A stretch of 64,000 nucleotides of DNA from Actinomycetes bacterium (GTDB taxonomy: Bacteria; Actinomycetota; Thermoleophilia; Solirubrobacterales; 70-9). The notes beneath the pieces were generated by a model. It was given only the letters and a program-made list of their open reading frames with translations, did not search any database and was not told the DNA's origin. The stretch is taken from contig BOKP01000003.1 of NCBI GenBank assembly GCA_016861045.1, forward strand, positions 249,501-313,500, read 5' to 3'. A program made the translations under genes and the position numbers. How positions within the stretch are numbered: position 1 is the first letter of the stretch; each line of letters begins with the position of its first letter. Below are positions 50,277 through 59,342 of this stretch, in pieces.

Positions 50277-52112
50277 CTACCCGGCGTCCTCGACCACCCG
50301 CCAGAGCACGACCCGGTTGGCGCTGCCGATCCGCTTCAGATCCTCGAACGGGGGTTCCTGCGCGCCGCCGACGACGAGGACCCTGCTGACCCCGGCCGGC
50401 GGCTCGCCCCCGCCGGGGAGCGCGGCCACCGTCGCCGCCGACGCGCCGCGCAGCTCCCAGCCGAAGAACTCGGCGCCGCGCTGGTCGGCGACCGTGTCGG
50501 CCGGCGCGAGCAGCAGCGTCGGCTCGCCCGCGAACCGGTTGCTGAGCTTGCGGACCCCGGGCGTGTAGTCGTCGGGGCCGACCGGGGCGTTGACCAGCAC
50601 GAGCGCGCTCGACAACGCGGCGGCGACGACGAAGGCGAGCCCGCCGGCTGCCACGATGCGACTCCACCGCTCCCGCAGCGGGACAAGTGCGGCCCGGTCG
50701 AGGGCGGCCCAGGCGGCGATCAGCATCACCGGCGACGCCGCCATCTGCAGCGCCTTCGCCGCGGTGTAGGGGGTGCTCGCGATCCGCGCCGCGAGCCAGA
50801 TCGCGGCCGCCGCGGCGAGCGCCGCCAGCAGCGCCGTCTCGCCCCGGCGCGCTGCCGCGACGACGCCGAACGCCAACGCCAAGGCGCCGAGCAGGGCGCC
50901 GAGCCAGAAGACGGGTGCAGGCACGGCGCCGTCGCCGGGCTCGACCCGGAAATCGCCGCTCGGCCAGATCCCGAAGACCGAGGCCGGGTTGACCTGCCCG
51001 AACAGGTTGCCGAGATCGTTGTCGTAGGCGGGAAGCCGCGCCGGGCGGCGCCCGCGGCCGCCGTCGCCGCCCGCCCCGCCGCCGCCGGGGGTCGATCCCG
51101 GGGCCCGCTCGGCGACGGCGCCGACGCTGGTGCCGAACTTCGTGATCCGGTCGAGCTCCGGGGCCGCTGCGACGGCGAGAACGACGGCGCCGGCGAGGAG
51201 GGCCGGCAGGAGGGCGATGACCGCCGCACGGCCCGCACCGCCGCGGACGAGCCCGGCGAGGACCCAAAGCACGAGGGCGAGCCCGAGCCAGGCGAGTCCC
51301 GGCCAGCTGTACACGTAGAGCGCCCCGGCCGCGATCACGGCCGGGGCGAGCAGCGCGAGGGCGCCGCGGCCGGCGCGTTCGGGCGCCAGCGCCAAGTCCC
51401 GCAGCAGCAGCGCGAAGCCGATCAGGAAGGCCGCTTCGTAGAGCTCCTTGAAGGCGCCCTGGGCGAGGTAGCTGGCAGCCAGGTAGGCGAGGGCGGCGAG
51501 CGTCGCGACCGTGAGGGCGCGCGCCCGCGAGAGCCGGCCGAGCGCGGCGCCGAGCGTGACCGCGACGACCACGGGCACGGCGATCGTCACCCCGGTGAAG
51601 GCGATCGTCAGGTCCGCTCCGAGCTCGGCGGCGGCGGCGGCGAGCGCGTGCGGTCCGAGCGGGTAGCCGTTGCGGACGAGGCTCGGGCTCAGCCCTTCGG
51701 GGTCGGCGAGCCAGTCGGCCGCGAACAGGTGCTGGGACATGTCGACGTTGAAGCCGGTGCCGAGGACGCCGAGATGTCCCTCGACGGCGAACGGGATCGA
51801 TGTCGCGAGCAGGACAGCGATCGCCGCCGGCGCCGGCGCCGCCAGGTCCGGGCGGACGCCTTCGAGCCGGCGCGCGGCGAAGGCCCCGGCGACGACCGCG
51901 AGCCCGAGCAGGACGAGGAGGGTGGTCAGCCCGTGCCCCGGCAGCCGCACCGTCCACCACGCCACCGCCGCCGCGGCGGCGAGCCCGACCACGGGCGCTG
52001 TCGGAGCGAGCCGGCGGGCGCCGGCGGCGGCGAGGATCCCCGCGCCGATCGCGCTCGATGCAGCGACCAGGGCGGCCGCGGTGACGTAGGTTCCGAGAGC
52101 GTCCGCGAGCAC
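50277..52112 (-). CDS. Polytopic membrane protein, GT-C-like
   Basis: This 611-aa protein has about 12-14 hydrophobic helices. A first periplasmic loop contains FNVDMSQHLFAADWLADPEG (Asp-rich, as in GT-C glycosyltransferases that use polyprenyl-phosphate sugars) and YPLGPHALAAA. A Gly-rich linker near residue 335 is followed by more helices and a soluble C-terminal segment of about 100 residues. I do not recognise a precise family. It could be a mannosyl- or other sugar transferase for wall glycans. It is 22 bp downstream of the acyl-CoA dehydrogenase stop... on the opposite side its stop faces the GH26-like gene. Confidence 0.72.
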   Translation of the reverse strand: MLADALGTYVTAAALVAASSAIGAGILAAAGARRLAPTAPVVGLAAAAAVAWWTVRLPGHGLTTLLVLLGLAVVAGAFAARRLEGVRPDLAAPAPAAIAVLLATSIPFAVEGHLGVLGTGFNVDMSQHLFAADWLADPEGLSPSLVRNGYPLGPHALAAAAAELGADLTIAFTGVTIAVPVVVAVTLGAALGRLSRARALTVATLAALAYLAASYLAQGAFKELYEAAFLIGFALLLRDLALAPERAGRGALALLAPAVIAAGALYVYSWPGLAWLGLALVLWVLAGLVRGGAGRAAVIALLPALLAGAVVLAVAAAPELDRITKFGTSVGAVAERAPGSTPGGGGAGGDGGRGRRPARLPAYDNDLGNLFGQVNPASVFGIWPSGDFRVEPGDGAVPAPVFWLGALLGALALAFGVVAAARRGETALLAALAAAAAIWLAARIASTPYTAAKALQMAASPVMLIAAWAALDRAALVPLRERWSRIVAAGGLAFVVAAALSSALVLVNAPVGPDDYTPGVRKLSNRFAGEPTLLLAPADTVADQRGAEFFGWELRGASAATVAALPGGGEPPAGVSRVLVVGGAQEPPFEDLKRIGSANRVVLWRVVEDAG

Positions 52113-52134
52113 GAAGAGCGCGGGCGCGCCGGCG

Positions 52135-53295
52135 TCAGCGGCTCAGCGCGCGGGCGATGACGACGCGCTGGATCTCGTTTGTGCCCTCGTAGATCTGAGT
52201 GATCTTCGCGTCCCGCATCATCCGCTCCAGCGGGTACTCGCTGACGTAGCCGTAGCCGCCGAGCACCTGGACCCCCTCGACGGTGACCTCCATCGCCGTA
52301 TCGGAGGCGAACAGCTTCGCCATCGAGCTGTACTGCGCCTTGTCGGGGTCGCCGCGATCGATCTTCGCGCATGCCGTGTACAGCAGCTCGCGCGCTGCCG
52401 CGGTCTTCGTCGCCATGTCGGCGAGCTTGAACTGGATCCCCTGCAGCTCGAAGATCGGCTTGCCGAACGCGATCCGCTCCTTCGCGTAGCGGACCGCGTA
52501 GTCGGTCGCGCCCTGGGCGATGCCGACCGCCTGCGCGGCGGCGCCGAGGCGGGTCCGCTCGAGCGTGCCGAGCGCGACGGCGAGCCCGCGCCCGACCTCG
52601 CCGATCACGTTCGCGGCCGGGACGCGGACGTCCTCGAGGACCGGCGATCCGGTCGGCGACCCCTTGATCCCGAGCTTGTGCTCGAGCCCGGCGATCGAGA
52701 AGCCGGGGCGGTCCTTCTCGACGACGAAGGCGGTCACCCGGCGGTTGTCGCGATCGGTGACCGCGAAGACGACGTAGAAGTCCGCGATCCCCGAGTTCGT
52801 GATCCAGTTCTTGCCGCCGTTGATGACCCACTCATCGCCGTCGGCGACCGCGGTCGTCCGCATCGCCGCCGGGTCGGAGCCGGCCTCGGGCTCGCTCAGA
52901 GCGAACGCCGGCGACCACTCGCCGCTCGCGCACCGCGGCAGGAAGCGCTCCTTGAGCTCGTCGGAGCCGAAGAGCTGGATCGGGAGCGTGCCCAGCTCCT
53001 GGACCATCAGGATCAGCGCGCTCGAGGCGCAGGCCGTGGCGATCTCCTCGACCGCGATCTGCTGCATCAGCGTCCCGGTCCCGGTCCCGCCGTACTCGGC
53101 CGGGAAGGGCAGGCCGAGGATGTCGTGGGAGGCGAGCAGCTCGCGCACGTCCCACGGGTACTCGCCGGTCTCGTCGATCGCGGCCGCGCGCGGCGCGATC
53201 CGCTCCCGGGCCAGCTTCCGGACCAGATCGCGGAAGTCGCGCAGCTCCTCGGGGACCTCGTAGACCCCGGCTCCGGCACCTGCCACGTCGCTCAT
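52135..53295 (-). CDS. Acyl-CoA dehydrogenase
   Basis: This FAD enzyme, 386 aa, oxidises acyl-CoA thioesters in the cytoplasm. Start ATG 53295 (MSDVAGAGAGVYEVPEELRD). Motifs: FPAEYGGTGTGTLMQQIAVEEIA, AFALSEPEAGSDPAAMRT (FAD/substrate), WITNSGIADFYVVFA, RTRLGAAAQAVGIAQGA, and the C-terminal DAKITQIYEGTNEIQRVVIAR carrying the catalytic Glu (YEGTNEI). It is typical of short-chain/butyryl or isobutyryl-type enzymes. It lies 22 bp upstream of the membrane protein gene on the same strand. Confidence 0.94.
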   Translation of the reverse strand: MSDVAGAGAGVYEVPEELRDFRDLVRKLARERIAPRAAAIDETGEYPWDVRELLASHDILGLPFPAEYGGTGTGTLMQQIAVEEIATACASSALILMVQELGTLPIQLFGSDELKERFLPRCASGEWSPAFALSEPEAGSDPAAMRTTAVADGDEWVINGGKNWITNSGIADFYVVFAVTDRDNRRVTAFVVEKDRPGFSIAGLEHKLGIKGSPTGSPVLEDVRVPAANVIGEVGRGLAVALGTLERTRLGAAAQAVGIAQGATDYAVRYAKERIAFGKPIFELQGIQFKLADMATKTAAARELLYTACAKIDRGDPDKAQYSSMAKLFASDTAMEVTVEGVQVLGGYGYVSEYPLERMMRDAKITQIYEGTNEIQRVVIARALSR

Positions 53296-53385
53296 CCCGC
53301 GGAGCCTATCCCGACCCGGCGCGGGCCGGGTGGCGGAGGTCCGGCGCGGCCGCCCGGCGGCCCAGGTACCGTGGCGGCGGGCGTT

Positions 53386-54285
53386 ATGCGGAATCCGGCG
53401 TCGAAGGGGAAGCGGTCGCTCGCCGCGGCGGCGGCCCTCGCGGCTGCCGTCACCGTCGGGGCCGGGCCGGCCGGGATCGGGGGCGCGGCCGTCGAGCGCG
53501 CCCCCTTCATCGCCCCCGTCGACCGCGCCCGGGCCGAGGTCTGGGCTGTCGGCGACGGCGCCGACGGGAGCGACGAGAGCATCGCGGTGGCGCGGATGAT
53601 CGCCGGCAGCGATCCCGACCGCTTCCTCTACCTCGGCGACGTCTACCCGCGCGGGACCGCCGAGGACTTCGCCGAGCGCTACGAGCCCTCCTACGGCCGC
53701 CTCGCCGCGATCACGGCGCCGACGATCGGCAACCACGAGGACGACAACCGCGCCGTCGGCTACGACCCCTACTGGCGCGCGGCCCACGGGCGGACGCCGC
53801 CGAGCTACTACGCGTTCCGGGTCGCCGGCTGGAAGTTGATCAGCCTCGACTCGCAGATCGACTACGACCCCGGATCGCCGCAGATCGAATGGCTGCGACG
53901 CCGGCTCCGCGGACCGGGCAACTGCCGGATCGCATTCTGGCACCGGCCCCGCTTCAACGCCGGCACCAACCACACCGGCGGCGACGGCAGCATCGCCGCC
54001 CTCTGGGACGCACTCCAGGGAGAGGCCCGCCTCGTCATCAACGGGCACGAGCACAACATGCAGCGGCAGGCCCCGACGCAGGGCATCGTCCAGCTCATCT
54101 CCGGCGCCGGCGGCGACAGGCAGTACGGCCTCGACCGGAGCTACCCCGGCCTCCGCTTCGCCGCAAACAGCACCCCCGGCGCCCTTCGGCTCCGCCTCGC
54201 CCCGCGCCGCGCCCGCTTCGCGTTCGTGGCGGTGGACGGCCGCATCCTCGACTCCGGAACCCGCCACTGCAAGCGCCGGGGCTGA
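53386..54285 (+). CDS. Secreted metallophosphoesterase (purple-acid-phosphatase-like)
   Basis: Start ATG 53386 gives a basic N-terminus and a hydrophobic Ala-rich signal (SLAAAAALAAAVTVGAG). The calcineurin-like fold shows the metal ligands in order: AVGDGADGS, YLGDVYPRG, TIGNHEDDN, FWHRPRF and VINGHEHNMQR. It is 299 aa and probably exported, cleaving phosphomonoesters or diesters outside the membrane. It resembles secreted 'metallophosphoesterase family' proteins found in soil actinobacteria. It is convergent with the VOC gene. Confidence 0.88.
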   Translation: MRNPASKGKRSLAAAAALAAAVTVGAGPAGIGGAAVERAPFIAPVDRARAEVWAVGDGADGSDESIAVARMIAGSDPDRFLYLGDVYPRGTAEDFAERYEPSYGRLAAITAPTIGNHEDDNRAVGYDPYWRAAHGRTPPSYYAFRVAGWKLISLDSQIDYDPGSPQIEWLRRRLRGPGNCRIAFWHRPRFNAGTNHTGGDGSIAALWDALQGEARLVINGHEHNMQRQAPTQGIVQLISGAGGDRQYGLDRSYPGLRFAANSTPGALRLRLAPRRARFAFVAVDGRILDSGTRHCKRRG

Positions 54286-54321
54286 GGCCCGGGCCGGCTG
54301 GCCGTCGGAGCTACCCCCGGA

Positions 54322-54759
54322 TCAGCCGAGCTCCTCGGCGAGCCCGACGATGATGCCCTCGGGGCCGCGCACGAAGCAGAGCCGGTAGACGTCCTCATAC
54401 CGCGCGATCTCGCCGACGAGCTCGGCGCCGTGGCCGCGCAGGCGAGCGACGGCGTCGTCGAGATCGTCGACGGCGAACATGATTCGGCGTATGCCCAGCG
54501 CGTTCGACGGGGCGTTTTCCGGCTCCGCCCTGACCGCCGGCGGCGTGTGGAACCTCGACAGCTCGACCCGGCCGTGACCGTCCGGGGTCCGCATCATGGC
54601 GATGTCGGCACGGACGCCTTCGAGCCCGACGGTCTGGTCGACCCACGGCCCCTCCACCGTCGTCTCGACCTCCAGCTCCATTCCGATCTCGGCGAAGAAC
54701 GCCTTGGCGACCTCGAGGTCATCGACAACGATGAGCACGTTGTCCATCCGCCGAATCAC
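54322..54759 (-). CDS. VOC (glyoxalase/bleomycin-resistance) superfamily protein
   Basis: This 145-aa protein has two beta-alpha-beta-beta-beta halves: MDNVLIVVDDLEVAKAFFAEIGM begins the first, and RRIMFAVDDLDDAVARLRGHGAEL the second, ending with YRLCFVRGPEGIIVGLAEELG. The metal-type ligand Glu is in GIIVGLAE. The fold serves glyoxalases, dioxygenases and resistance proteins; the substrate is unknown. Start is GTG 54759 (or ATG 54747). It is next to the tRNA-Val gene. Confidence 0.85.
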   Translation of the reverse strand: MIRRMDNVLIVVDDLEVAKAFFAEIGMELEVETTVEGPWVDQTVGLEGVRADIAMMRTPDGHGRVELSRFHTPPAVRAEPENAPSNALGIRRIMFAVDDLDDAVARLRGHGAELVGEIARYEDVYRLCFVRGPEGIIVGLAEELG

Positions 54760-54779
54760 GGTCGCGTGAGATTACGAGA

Positions 54780-54852
54780 TGGGCGTTACTGGGCTCGAAC
54801 CAGTGACCTCCAGCTTGTCGAGCTGGCGCTCTCCCAACTGAGCTAAACGCCC
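54780..54852 (-). tRNA. tRNA-Val(GAC), C33 variant
   Basis: A complete cloverleaf of 72 nt plus discriminator A on the minus strand. Acceptor GGGCGTT/AACGCCC, D arm GCTC/GAGC, anticodon stem CCAGC/GCTGG, and T arm ACTGG-TTCGAGC-CCAGT all pair. The anticodon loop is TCGACAA, so positions 34-36 are GAC (valine), but position 33 is C, not the near-universal T. CCA is not encoded. Confidence 0.9.
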
Positions 54853-54922
54853 GCGAGCCGCCAAATCTAGCAGCGCGCCCGCCGTGGCCCAGGGGAGGCG
54901 CCGCCGCATTAGGCTTGCCGTG

Positions 54923-56176
54923 ATGGAGGGCAAGGAACTCGACGTCGTCGTCCTCGGAGCCACCGGCGTCACCGGGCGCCGCGTGGCTGCCTACCTAGCC
55001 GAGCGCGCGGCCGAGGAGGGGGTTCGCTGGGGGGCCGCGGCGCGGGACAGCTCCAAGCTCGCGCGCGTCCTCGCCGAGGTCGGCGCCGGCGGCGGCGAGG
55101 AGATCGAGGCCGACGCCGGCGACCCCGCCTCGCTCGCGACACTGGCGCGGCGGGCGGCGGTCGTCCTCAACCTCGTCGGCCCCTACACCCTCCACGCTCG
55201 ACCGGTGATCGCCGCCTGCGTCGAGGCCGGCTCCCACTACCTCGACCTGACCGGAGAGATCCCGTTCGTGCGGACGATCCTGCGCGACTTCGACGCCGCC
55301 GCCCGCGAAGCTGGCATCGCGATCGTGCAGACGTGCGGCTTCGAAGCCCTGCCGCCCGATCTCGCGGTGCTGCTCGCCGCCGAGGCGGCGCGCGAGCGCT
55401 GGGGGGAGGAGCTCGCAACGGTCGACCTCGAGGTCCGGGTCAAGGCCCCTCCCGGCCTGCCCCGTCCCTCCGACGGGGTCTCCGGCGGCACGAGCCAGAG
55501 CATGGTCGCGGTCACCGCCGATCCCGACGCGGCCGTCGCGGCCGACCCGGCGGCGCTGATCGAGGATCCGGCTCGGGCCGCGCGGGTGCGGGACGCGAGC
55601 CCGATCGAGGTCGGGGTCCGGCGTGCCGGCCCGGCCGTGATCGCCCCGATGGCCCCGGCCGCGTTCATCAACCCGGCGGTGATCCAGCGGACGGCCGAGC
55701 TCACCGCCGCCGACGGCTCCGCGCCCCCGTTTCGCTACCGCGAGGGGTTCGCGCTCGACGGCGGCGCCGCGACCCTGCCGGCCCGGCTCGCGATCGCCGG
55801 CGCGCTGGCGGCGACGCAGGCGGGGATGCGCCGGACGCTCCTCGCCGGACCGGGCACCCGCCGCCGCGTCAGCTCCCTGCTCGGTCGGCTCCTCCCCTCC
55901 TCCGGCTTCGGCCCCGACCCCGGCCGGCTCGAGGGCTGGCGCTGGAGCCTGCGCGTCGAGGCCGCGACGCGGGGCGGGCAACGCGTCTCGGTGTCGGCCG
56001 AGGCGGATGGCCACCCGGGCTATCTGACCACGGCGCGGATCCTCGGCGAGGCGGGGCTCGTCGTCGCCGCCGAGCCGCCGCCCGGAGGGGGCTGTCTGAC
56101 CCCGGCGGCGGCGCTCGGGTCCGCCTCCGCCCCGCGCTTCGGGCGCGCCGGCCTGCGCTTCGGGGTGGCCGGGTAG
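54923..56176 (+). CDS. Saccharopine-dehydrogenase-like NAD(P)-binding protein (trans-acting enoyl reductase type)
   Basis: Start ATG 54923 gives MEGKELDVVVLGATGVTGRRVAAYLAE, a Rossmann GxTGxTG-type nucleotide site. VVLNLVGPYTLHARPVIAACVEAGSHYLDLTGEIPFVRTI and GFEALPPDLAVLLAAEAA are characteristic of the family that includes mycobacterial trans-acting enoyl reductase. The protein is 417 aa and has no clear membrane segments. It may reduce a lipid intermediate, but the family has mixed annotation. It is convergent with the arylsulfotransferase gene, 13 bp away. Confidence 0.85.
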   Translation: MEGKELDVVVLGATGVTGRRVAAYLAERAAEEGVRWGAAARDSSKLARVLAEVGAGGGEEIEADAGDPASLATLARRAAVVLNLVGPYTLHARPVIAACVEAGSHYLDLTGEIPFVRTILRDFDAAAREAGIAIVQTCGFEALPPDLAVLLAAEAARERWGEELATVDLEVRVKAPPGLPRPSDGVSGGTSQSMVAVTADPDAAVAADPAALIEDPARAARVRDASPIEVGVRRAGPAVIAPMAPAAFINPAVIQRTAELTAADGSAPPFRYREGFALDGGAATLPARLAIAGALAATQAGMRRTLLAGPGTRRRVSSLLGRLLPSSGFGPDPGRLEGWRWSLRVEAATRGGQRVSVSAEADGHPGYLTTARILGEAGLVVAAEPPPGGGCLTPAAALGSASAPRFGRAGLRFGVAG

Positions 56177-56189
56177 CTCCGCCCGGTTC

Positions 56190-57908
56190 CTAGCGCGGGT
56201 GCTGGGCGTTCATCCCGGCTCGCAGCTCGGCGCGGGTGAGCTTCCCGGCCGGGACCGCATCGGCGCGGTAGGAGAACGTGCCGGGGAACTCGAGGACGAA
56301 GGTCCGTGATCCATCGGGCGCGAACTCGCTGACGGGGTGGGGAGTCGACAGGAGGCCGCCCCAGGCCATCATCCAGCTTCCGCTCGCCGATCGCCGCGCC
56401 GACCCGCAACAGACCGCCGAGGGGACATCCGGGTCGCCGACCGCCTCGAGCAGGGTTGCGGTCCCGGCGTCCTCGTCGATCTCGTAGCGGACCGCGCGCG
56501 GCGGCCGCCCCTGCCCCTGGCCGTTGTCGAACGCGGTCAGGGTCCCGTCCGCGTTGACGCGCGCGTAGTGCTGGCCGCCGAGCGGGTTCGACGCGTGGGG
56601 ATCACCGAGGACCGTGAGGCTCTCCGGCGTCGGCGTCCCGCCGAGCTTCCAGAGCACCTCGCCGGTGTCGCGGTCGATCTCGTAGATGCCGTCCGTGTGC
56701 CGCAGCGAGATCACCACCGAGTCGGCGGTGGCGTCCATCGAGTTGATGTGGACGATGTCGTACTCGTTGTCTTCGGCCTGAGGGATCGCGTAGTCGCCCC
56801 ACCAGTGGTCCGTCTCCTCGAGGCCGACGTGGTCCTTGCTGTTCCAGGACCAGACGAGGTCGCCGTCGGGCTCGACCTCCTGCAGCTCGGCGTCGAGCGC
56901 GATCCCGTCCGGAGGCCCGCCGTAGGCGGTCATGTCGATCGGGTTCGCCCGCGGCTTGTAGCTCATCAGCATGTAGTTGCCGTTCGGCAGGAGCTGCAGG
57001 TCGTGGGAGTCGAGCTCGGTGCCGACCGTCCGCAGGGTGTTGAGCAGGTTGCCGTCGAGGTCGCGGATGTAGTAGCGGTCGTTGGCGGACACGGCGAGGG
57101 TGCCGTCGGGCAGGAGCTTGAAATCGCCCGGCTTGATCGGGTCGTGGCGCCACCAGACCGGGACGCCGTTGCCGTCGAACATCACCGCGTACTGGCGCGG
57201 CGTCACCAGGTACCACTTCTGCTGCGCCGGCCCGTACTCGGTGAAGGTCCAGTCGGGGAAGTCGTTCGGCAGGCAGCGGACGTGGTAGGTCGAGGTACCT
57301 ACGTCGGTGTCGGTCGCCAGCTCGAACTCCTGGCCGGACGCGAGCGGGACCGTGGTCGTGAAGGTGCCGTTGCGGGCCGGGCCGCCATCGACCGCGACCG
57401 CGGTGTCGACGGGGGCCTCGACCGTCACGTCGACGGGGCCGTTGTTGCAGCGGGTGACGTAATCGGGCACCTGCGGGTCGAAGTCGGGGTAGAGATCGGG
57501 GGCGGCGGTGATCTCGAGCTCCGCGGGGCCCGCGCCGGTCGTGAACGCGTAGTCGATGCCGCAGACCGGGTGCTCGCTCTTGGCGCAGAGCCGGTAGTGG
57601 TACTTCGTCTCGGGGTCGAGCCCGGTCAGTTCCTCGGAGACCGGGTGGCCGTCGCGGTCGCTGATCGTGATCGCGCGGTGGGTCGTCTCCGAGCCGTAGC
57701 TCTTCGTCGGCCCGTACTCGAACCAGTAGGTCGACGCACCGTCCTCGGTATCGGCGACGAGGCCGGTCACCGTCGCCGTCGTCGCGCCGACGTCGGTCGC
57801 CGGCTGGGTGACGCCGAAGGCGCAGCCGCCGAAGAGGAGGGCGGCGAGGATCACGAGGACGGCGGCGGCCCCCGGCCGCCGCGATCGGATGCTCCGCCCT
57901 TCGCTCAT
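56190..57908 (-). CDS. Arylsulfotransferase (ASST) family lipoprotein
   Basis: Start ATG 57908 follows GGGGAG. A lipoprotein signal (AAVLVILAALLFGGC, lipobox LFGGC) anchors it outside the membrane. An N-terminal fibronectin-like domain (VTGLVADTEDGASTYWFEYG, about 40-110) and a cadherin-like sandwich (about 120-210) precede a beta-propeller of the ASST type. Conserved histidines lie in DSHDLQLLPNGNYML and DIVHINSMD, like the sulfohistidine site of PAPS-independent aryl sulfotransferases. The 572-aa length is typical. It could move sulfate between phenolic donors and acceptors, but such propellers are also found in proteins without that activity. Confidence 0.82.
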   Translation of the reverse strand: MSEGRSIRSRRPGAAAVLVILAALLFGGCAFGVTQPATDVGATTATVTGLVADTEDGASTYWFEYGPTKSYGSETTHRAITISDRDGHPVSEELTGLDPETKYHYRLCAKSEHPVCGIDYAFTTGAGPAELEITAAPDLYPDFDPQVPDYVTRCNNGPVDVTVEAPVDTAVAVDGGPARNGTFTTTVPLASGQEFELATDTDVGTSTYHVRCLPNDFPDWTFTEYGPAQQKWYLVTPRQYAVMFDGNGVPVWWRHDPIKPGDFKLLPDGTLAVSANDRYYIRDLDGNLLNTLRTVGTELDSHDLQLLPNGNYMLMSYKPRANPIDMTAYGGPPDGIALDAELQEVEPDGDLVWSWNSKDHVGLEETDHWWGDYAIPQAEDNEYDIVHINSMDATADSVVISLRHTDGIYEIDRDTGEVLWKLGGTPTPESLTVLGDPHASNPLGGQHYARVNADGTLTAFDNGQGQGRPPRAVRYEIDEDAGTATLLEAVGDPDVPSAVCCGSARRSASGSWMMAWGGLLSTPHPVSEFAPDGSRTFVLEFPGTFSYRADAVPAGKLTRAELRAGMNAQHPR

Positions 57909-58220
57909 GAGTGCTCCCCTCGCGGGCCCCGGCCCGCATGCCTCGCTGGACATCGCCCTTTCCCGCGCGCAGCCAAACACAAGCGAGAAGCGGCAACAAG
58001 GGCTCTATGTATCGCGCAACGGAGTGCTGCAACTGCGCGGCCCCCGACTTCTTCGGGGCCCACCGGCGGCGACCGGCCTCGCCGGCGGGCGGAACCGGCT
58101 CGAGCATCCCCGTGGCGAGCTCACGCTCGTTGATCCGGCCCCCGGCGCGGAGGGTGGTCGCTCCCTCGCGCTCGGGGTGCTCCGCGGAGCACCCCGGCGC
58201 CCGCGGGATCGACCGGCCCA
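57909..58220. other. 312-bp leader/intergenic region with hairpins
   Basis: No convincing gene. It lies upstream of the arylsulfotransferase gene and downstream of tRNA-Cys (both minus). Two adjacent stems (CGCGCA/TGCGCG and GGCCCC/GGGGCC, about 58014-58060) suggest structured RNA, and a 24-bp perfect palindrome follows at 58173-58196. No known riboswitch is recognised. Confidence 0.45.
58173..58196. terminator. Perfect 24-bp palindrome after tRNA-Cys
   Basis: CGGGGTGCTCCG followed at once by its exact reverse complement, CGGAGCACCCCG. It lies 25 bp beyond the 3' end of the minus-strand tRNA-Cys gene and could terminate that transcript, though no T-tract follows. With no loop bases it could also be a dimeric operator. 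Confidence 0.5.
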
Positions 58221-58291
58221 AGGCGCCTGCCGGAATCGAACCGGCGTACGCGGCTTTGCAGGCCGCTGCGTAGCCACTCCGCCAAGGCGCC
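58221..58291 (-). tRNA. tRNA-Cys(GCA)
   Basis: Minus strand, 70 nt plus discriminator T. Acceptor GGCGCCT/AGGCGCC, anticodon stem GCGGC/GCCGC with loop CTGCAAA (T33, anticodon GCA), T arm GCCGG-TTCGATT-CCGGC. U73 is the cysteine identity base. CCA is not encoded. Confidence 0.95.
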
Positions 58292-58351
58292 GCGGCACGC
58301 AAGCGTACCCGCCCGGCGCCGCGTCCCGGTCGCGAAGGTAGATTGGCGGCG

Positions 58352-59320
58352 ATGGATCGCTCCCGGAGGCGGCTCGGCACGGTGCTCGCGGTCATCGCGC
58401 TCGCCGTGGCGGGCACGGTGCTCGCAGCCACCGCCGATGCCCGGATCAAGCGCTGCAACGGGCAGAGGGTCCTCTGCGACCAGCCCTTCAACGAGATCGT
58501 GCTCGCTGGCGCCCACAACGCGATGTCGGCCGATTCGCTCGGCTGGGTGTTGCCGAACCAGTCGATCGCGATCCCCGACCAGCTCCAGCTCGGGATCCGG
58601 GCGCTGCTGATCGACACCTACTACGGCGTCGCCACCGGCGCCGGCACCGTCGTCAACGCCGACGCCTCCGACCCCGGCGCGCGCACCTACCTCTGCCACG
58701 TCCTCTGCCAGCTCGGCGCCTCGCGGCTGGCGCCGGTGCTGCGCCAGATCCGCCGCTTCCTGCGCAACCGGCCGAACAACGTGCTGCTGATCGACAACGA
58801 GGACTACATTTCCCCGCCCGCGTTCGCGGCCGCGATGCGCCGCAGCGGCCTGCTCGACTACGCCTACCGCGGGCCGACCGACGCATGGCGGACGCCGCGC
58901 TGGATGATCCGCCAGCGCCAGCAGGTGGTCCTGCTCGCCGACAACGACGCCGGCGACTACCCCTGGTACCACCGGACCTACCAGGGGATCCTCCAGGAGA
59001 CCCCCTACACCTTCCCGAGCCCGGACCTGCTGATCGAGCCGGCGAGCTGGAAGGCGAGCTGCGGCCCCAACCGCGGCGACGTGACGGGGTCGATGTTCCT
59101 GATGAACCACTGGTCGCCGCCGACCGCTCCGGTCCGGCCCGACCTCGATGCGGCGGCGAAGGTGAACGCGCGCCCGGTGATCGTCGGCCGGGCCGAGGAG
59201 TGCGCCCGGGTCCGTGGCCGCCTGCCCTCGATCATCGCCGCCGACCAGGTCACCGCCGGCGACCTGCGGGGTGCGGTCCGTGACCTGAACGGGATCGTGG
59301 CCGGGGCCGCCTCGCCCTGA
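58352..59320 (+). CDS. Secreted PI-PLC X-domain-like protein
   Basis: Start ATG 58352 (an in-frame TTG 9 bp earlier is less likely). Signal peptide: RRRLGTVLAVIALAVAGTVLAATADA. The TIM-barrel-like domain begins with FNEIVLAGAHNAMSAD, the first catalytic-His motif of PI-specific phospholipase C, followed by IPDQLQLGIRALLIDTYYG. A second His occurs in YLCHVLCQLG, then VLLIDNEDYISP. Four or more Cys could form disulfides. It is 322 aa. Such proteins in actinobacteria are annotated as phospholipase-C-like; the substrate is not established. Confidence 0.82.
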   Translation: MDRSRRRLGTVLAVIALAVAGTVLAATADARIKRCNGQRVLCDQPFNEIVLAGAHNAMSADSLGWVLPNQSIAIPDQLQLGIRALLIDTYYGVATGAGTVVNADASDPGARTYLCHVLCQLGASRLAPVLRQIRRFLRNRPNNVLLIDNEDYISPPAFAAAMRRSGLLDYAYRGPTDAWRTPRWMIRQRQQVVLLADNDAGDYPWYHRTYQGILQETPYTFPSPDLLIEPASWKASCGPNRGDVTGSMFLMNHWSPPTAPVRPDLDAAAKVNARPVIVGRAEECARVRGRLPSIIAADQVTAGDLRGAVRDLNGIVAGAASP

Positions 59321-59342
59321 AGCCCGCCCGGCCTCCGGCGTC

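Noticed and set aside
56190-57908. Arylsulfotransferase as part of the sulfated-polymer pathway
   Set aside because: It is nearly 40 kb from the sulfotransferase cluster, PAPS-independent by family and a lipoprotein; no direct link is visible.
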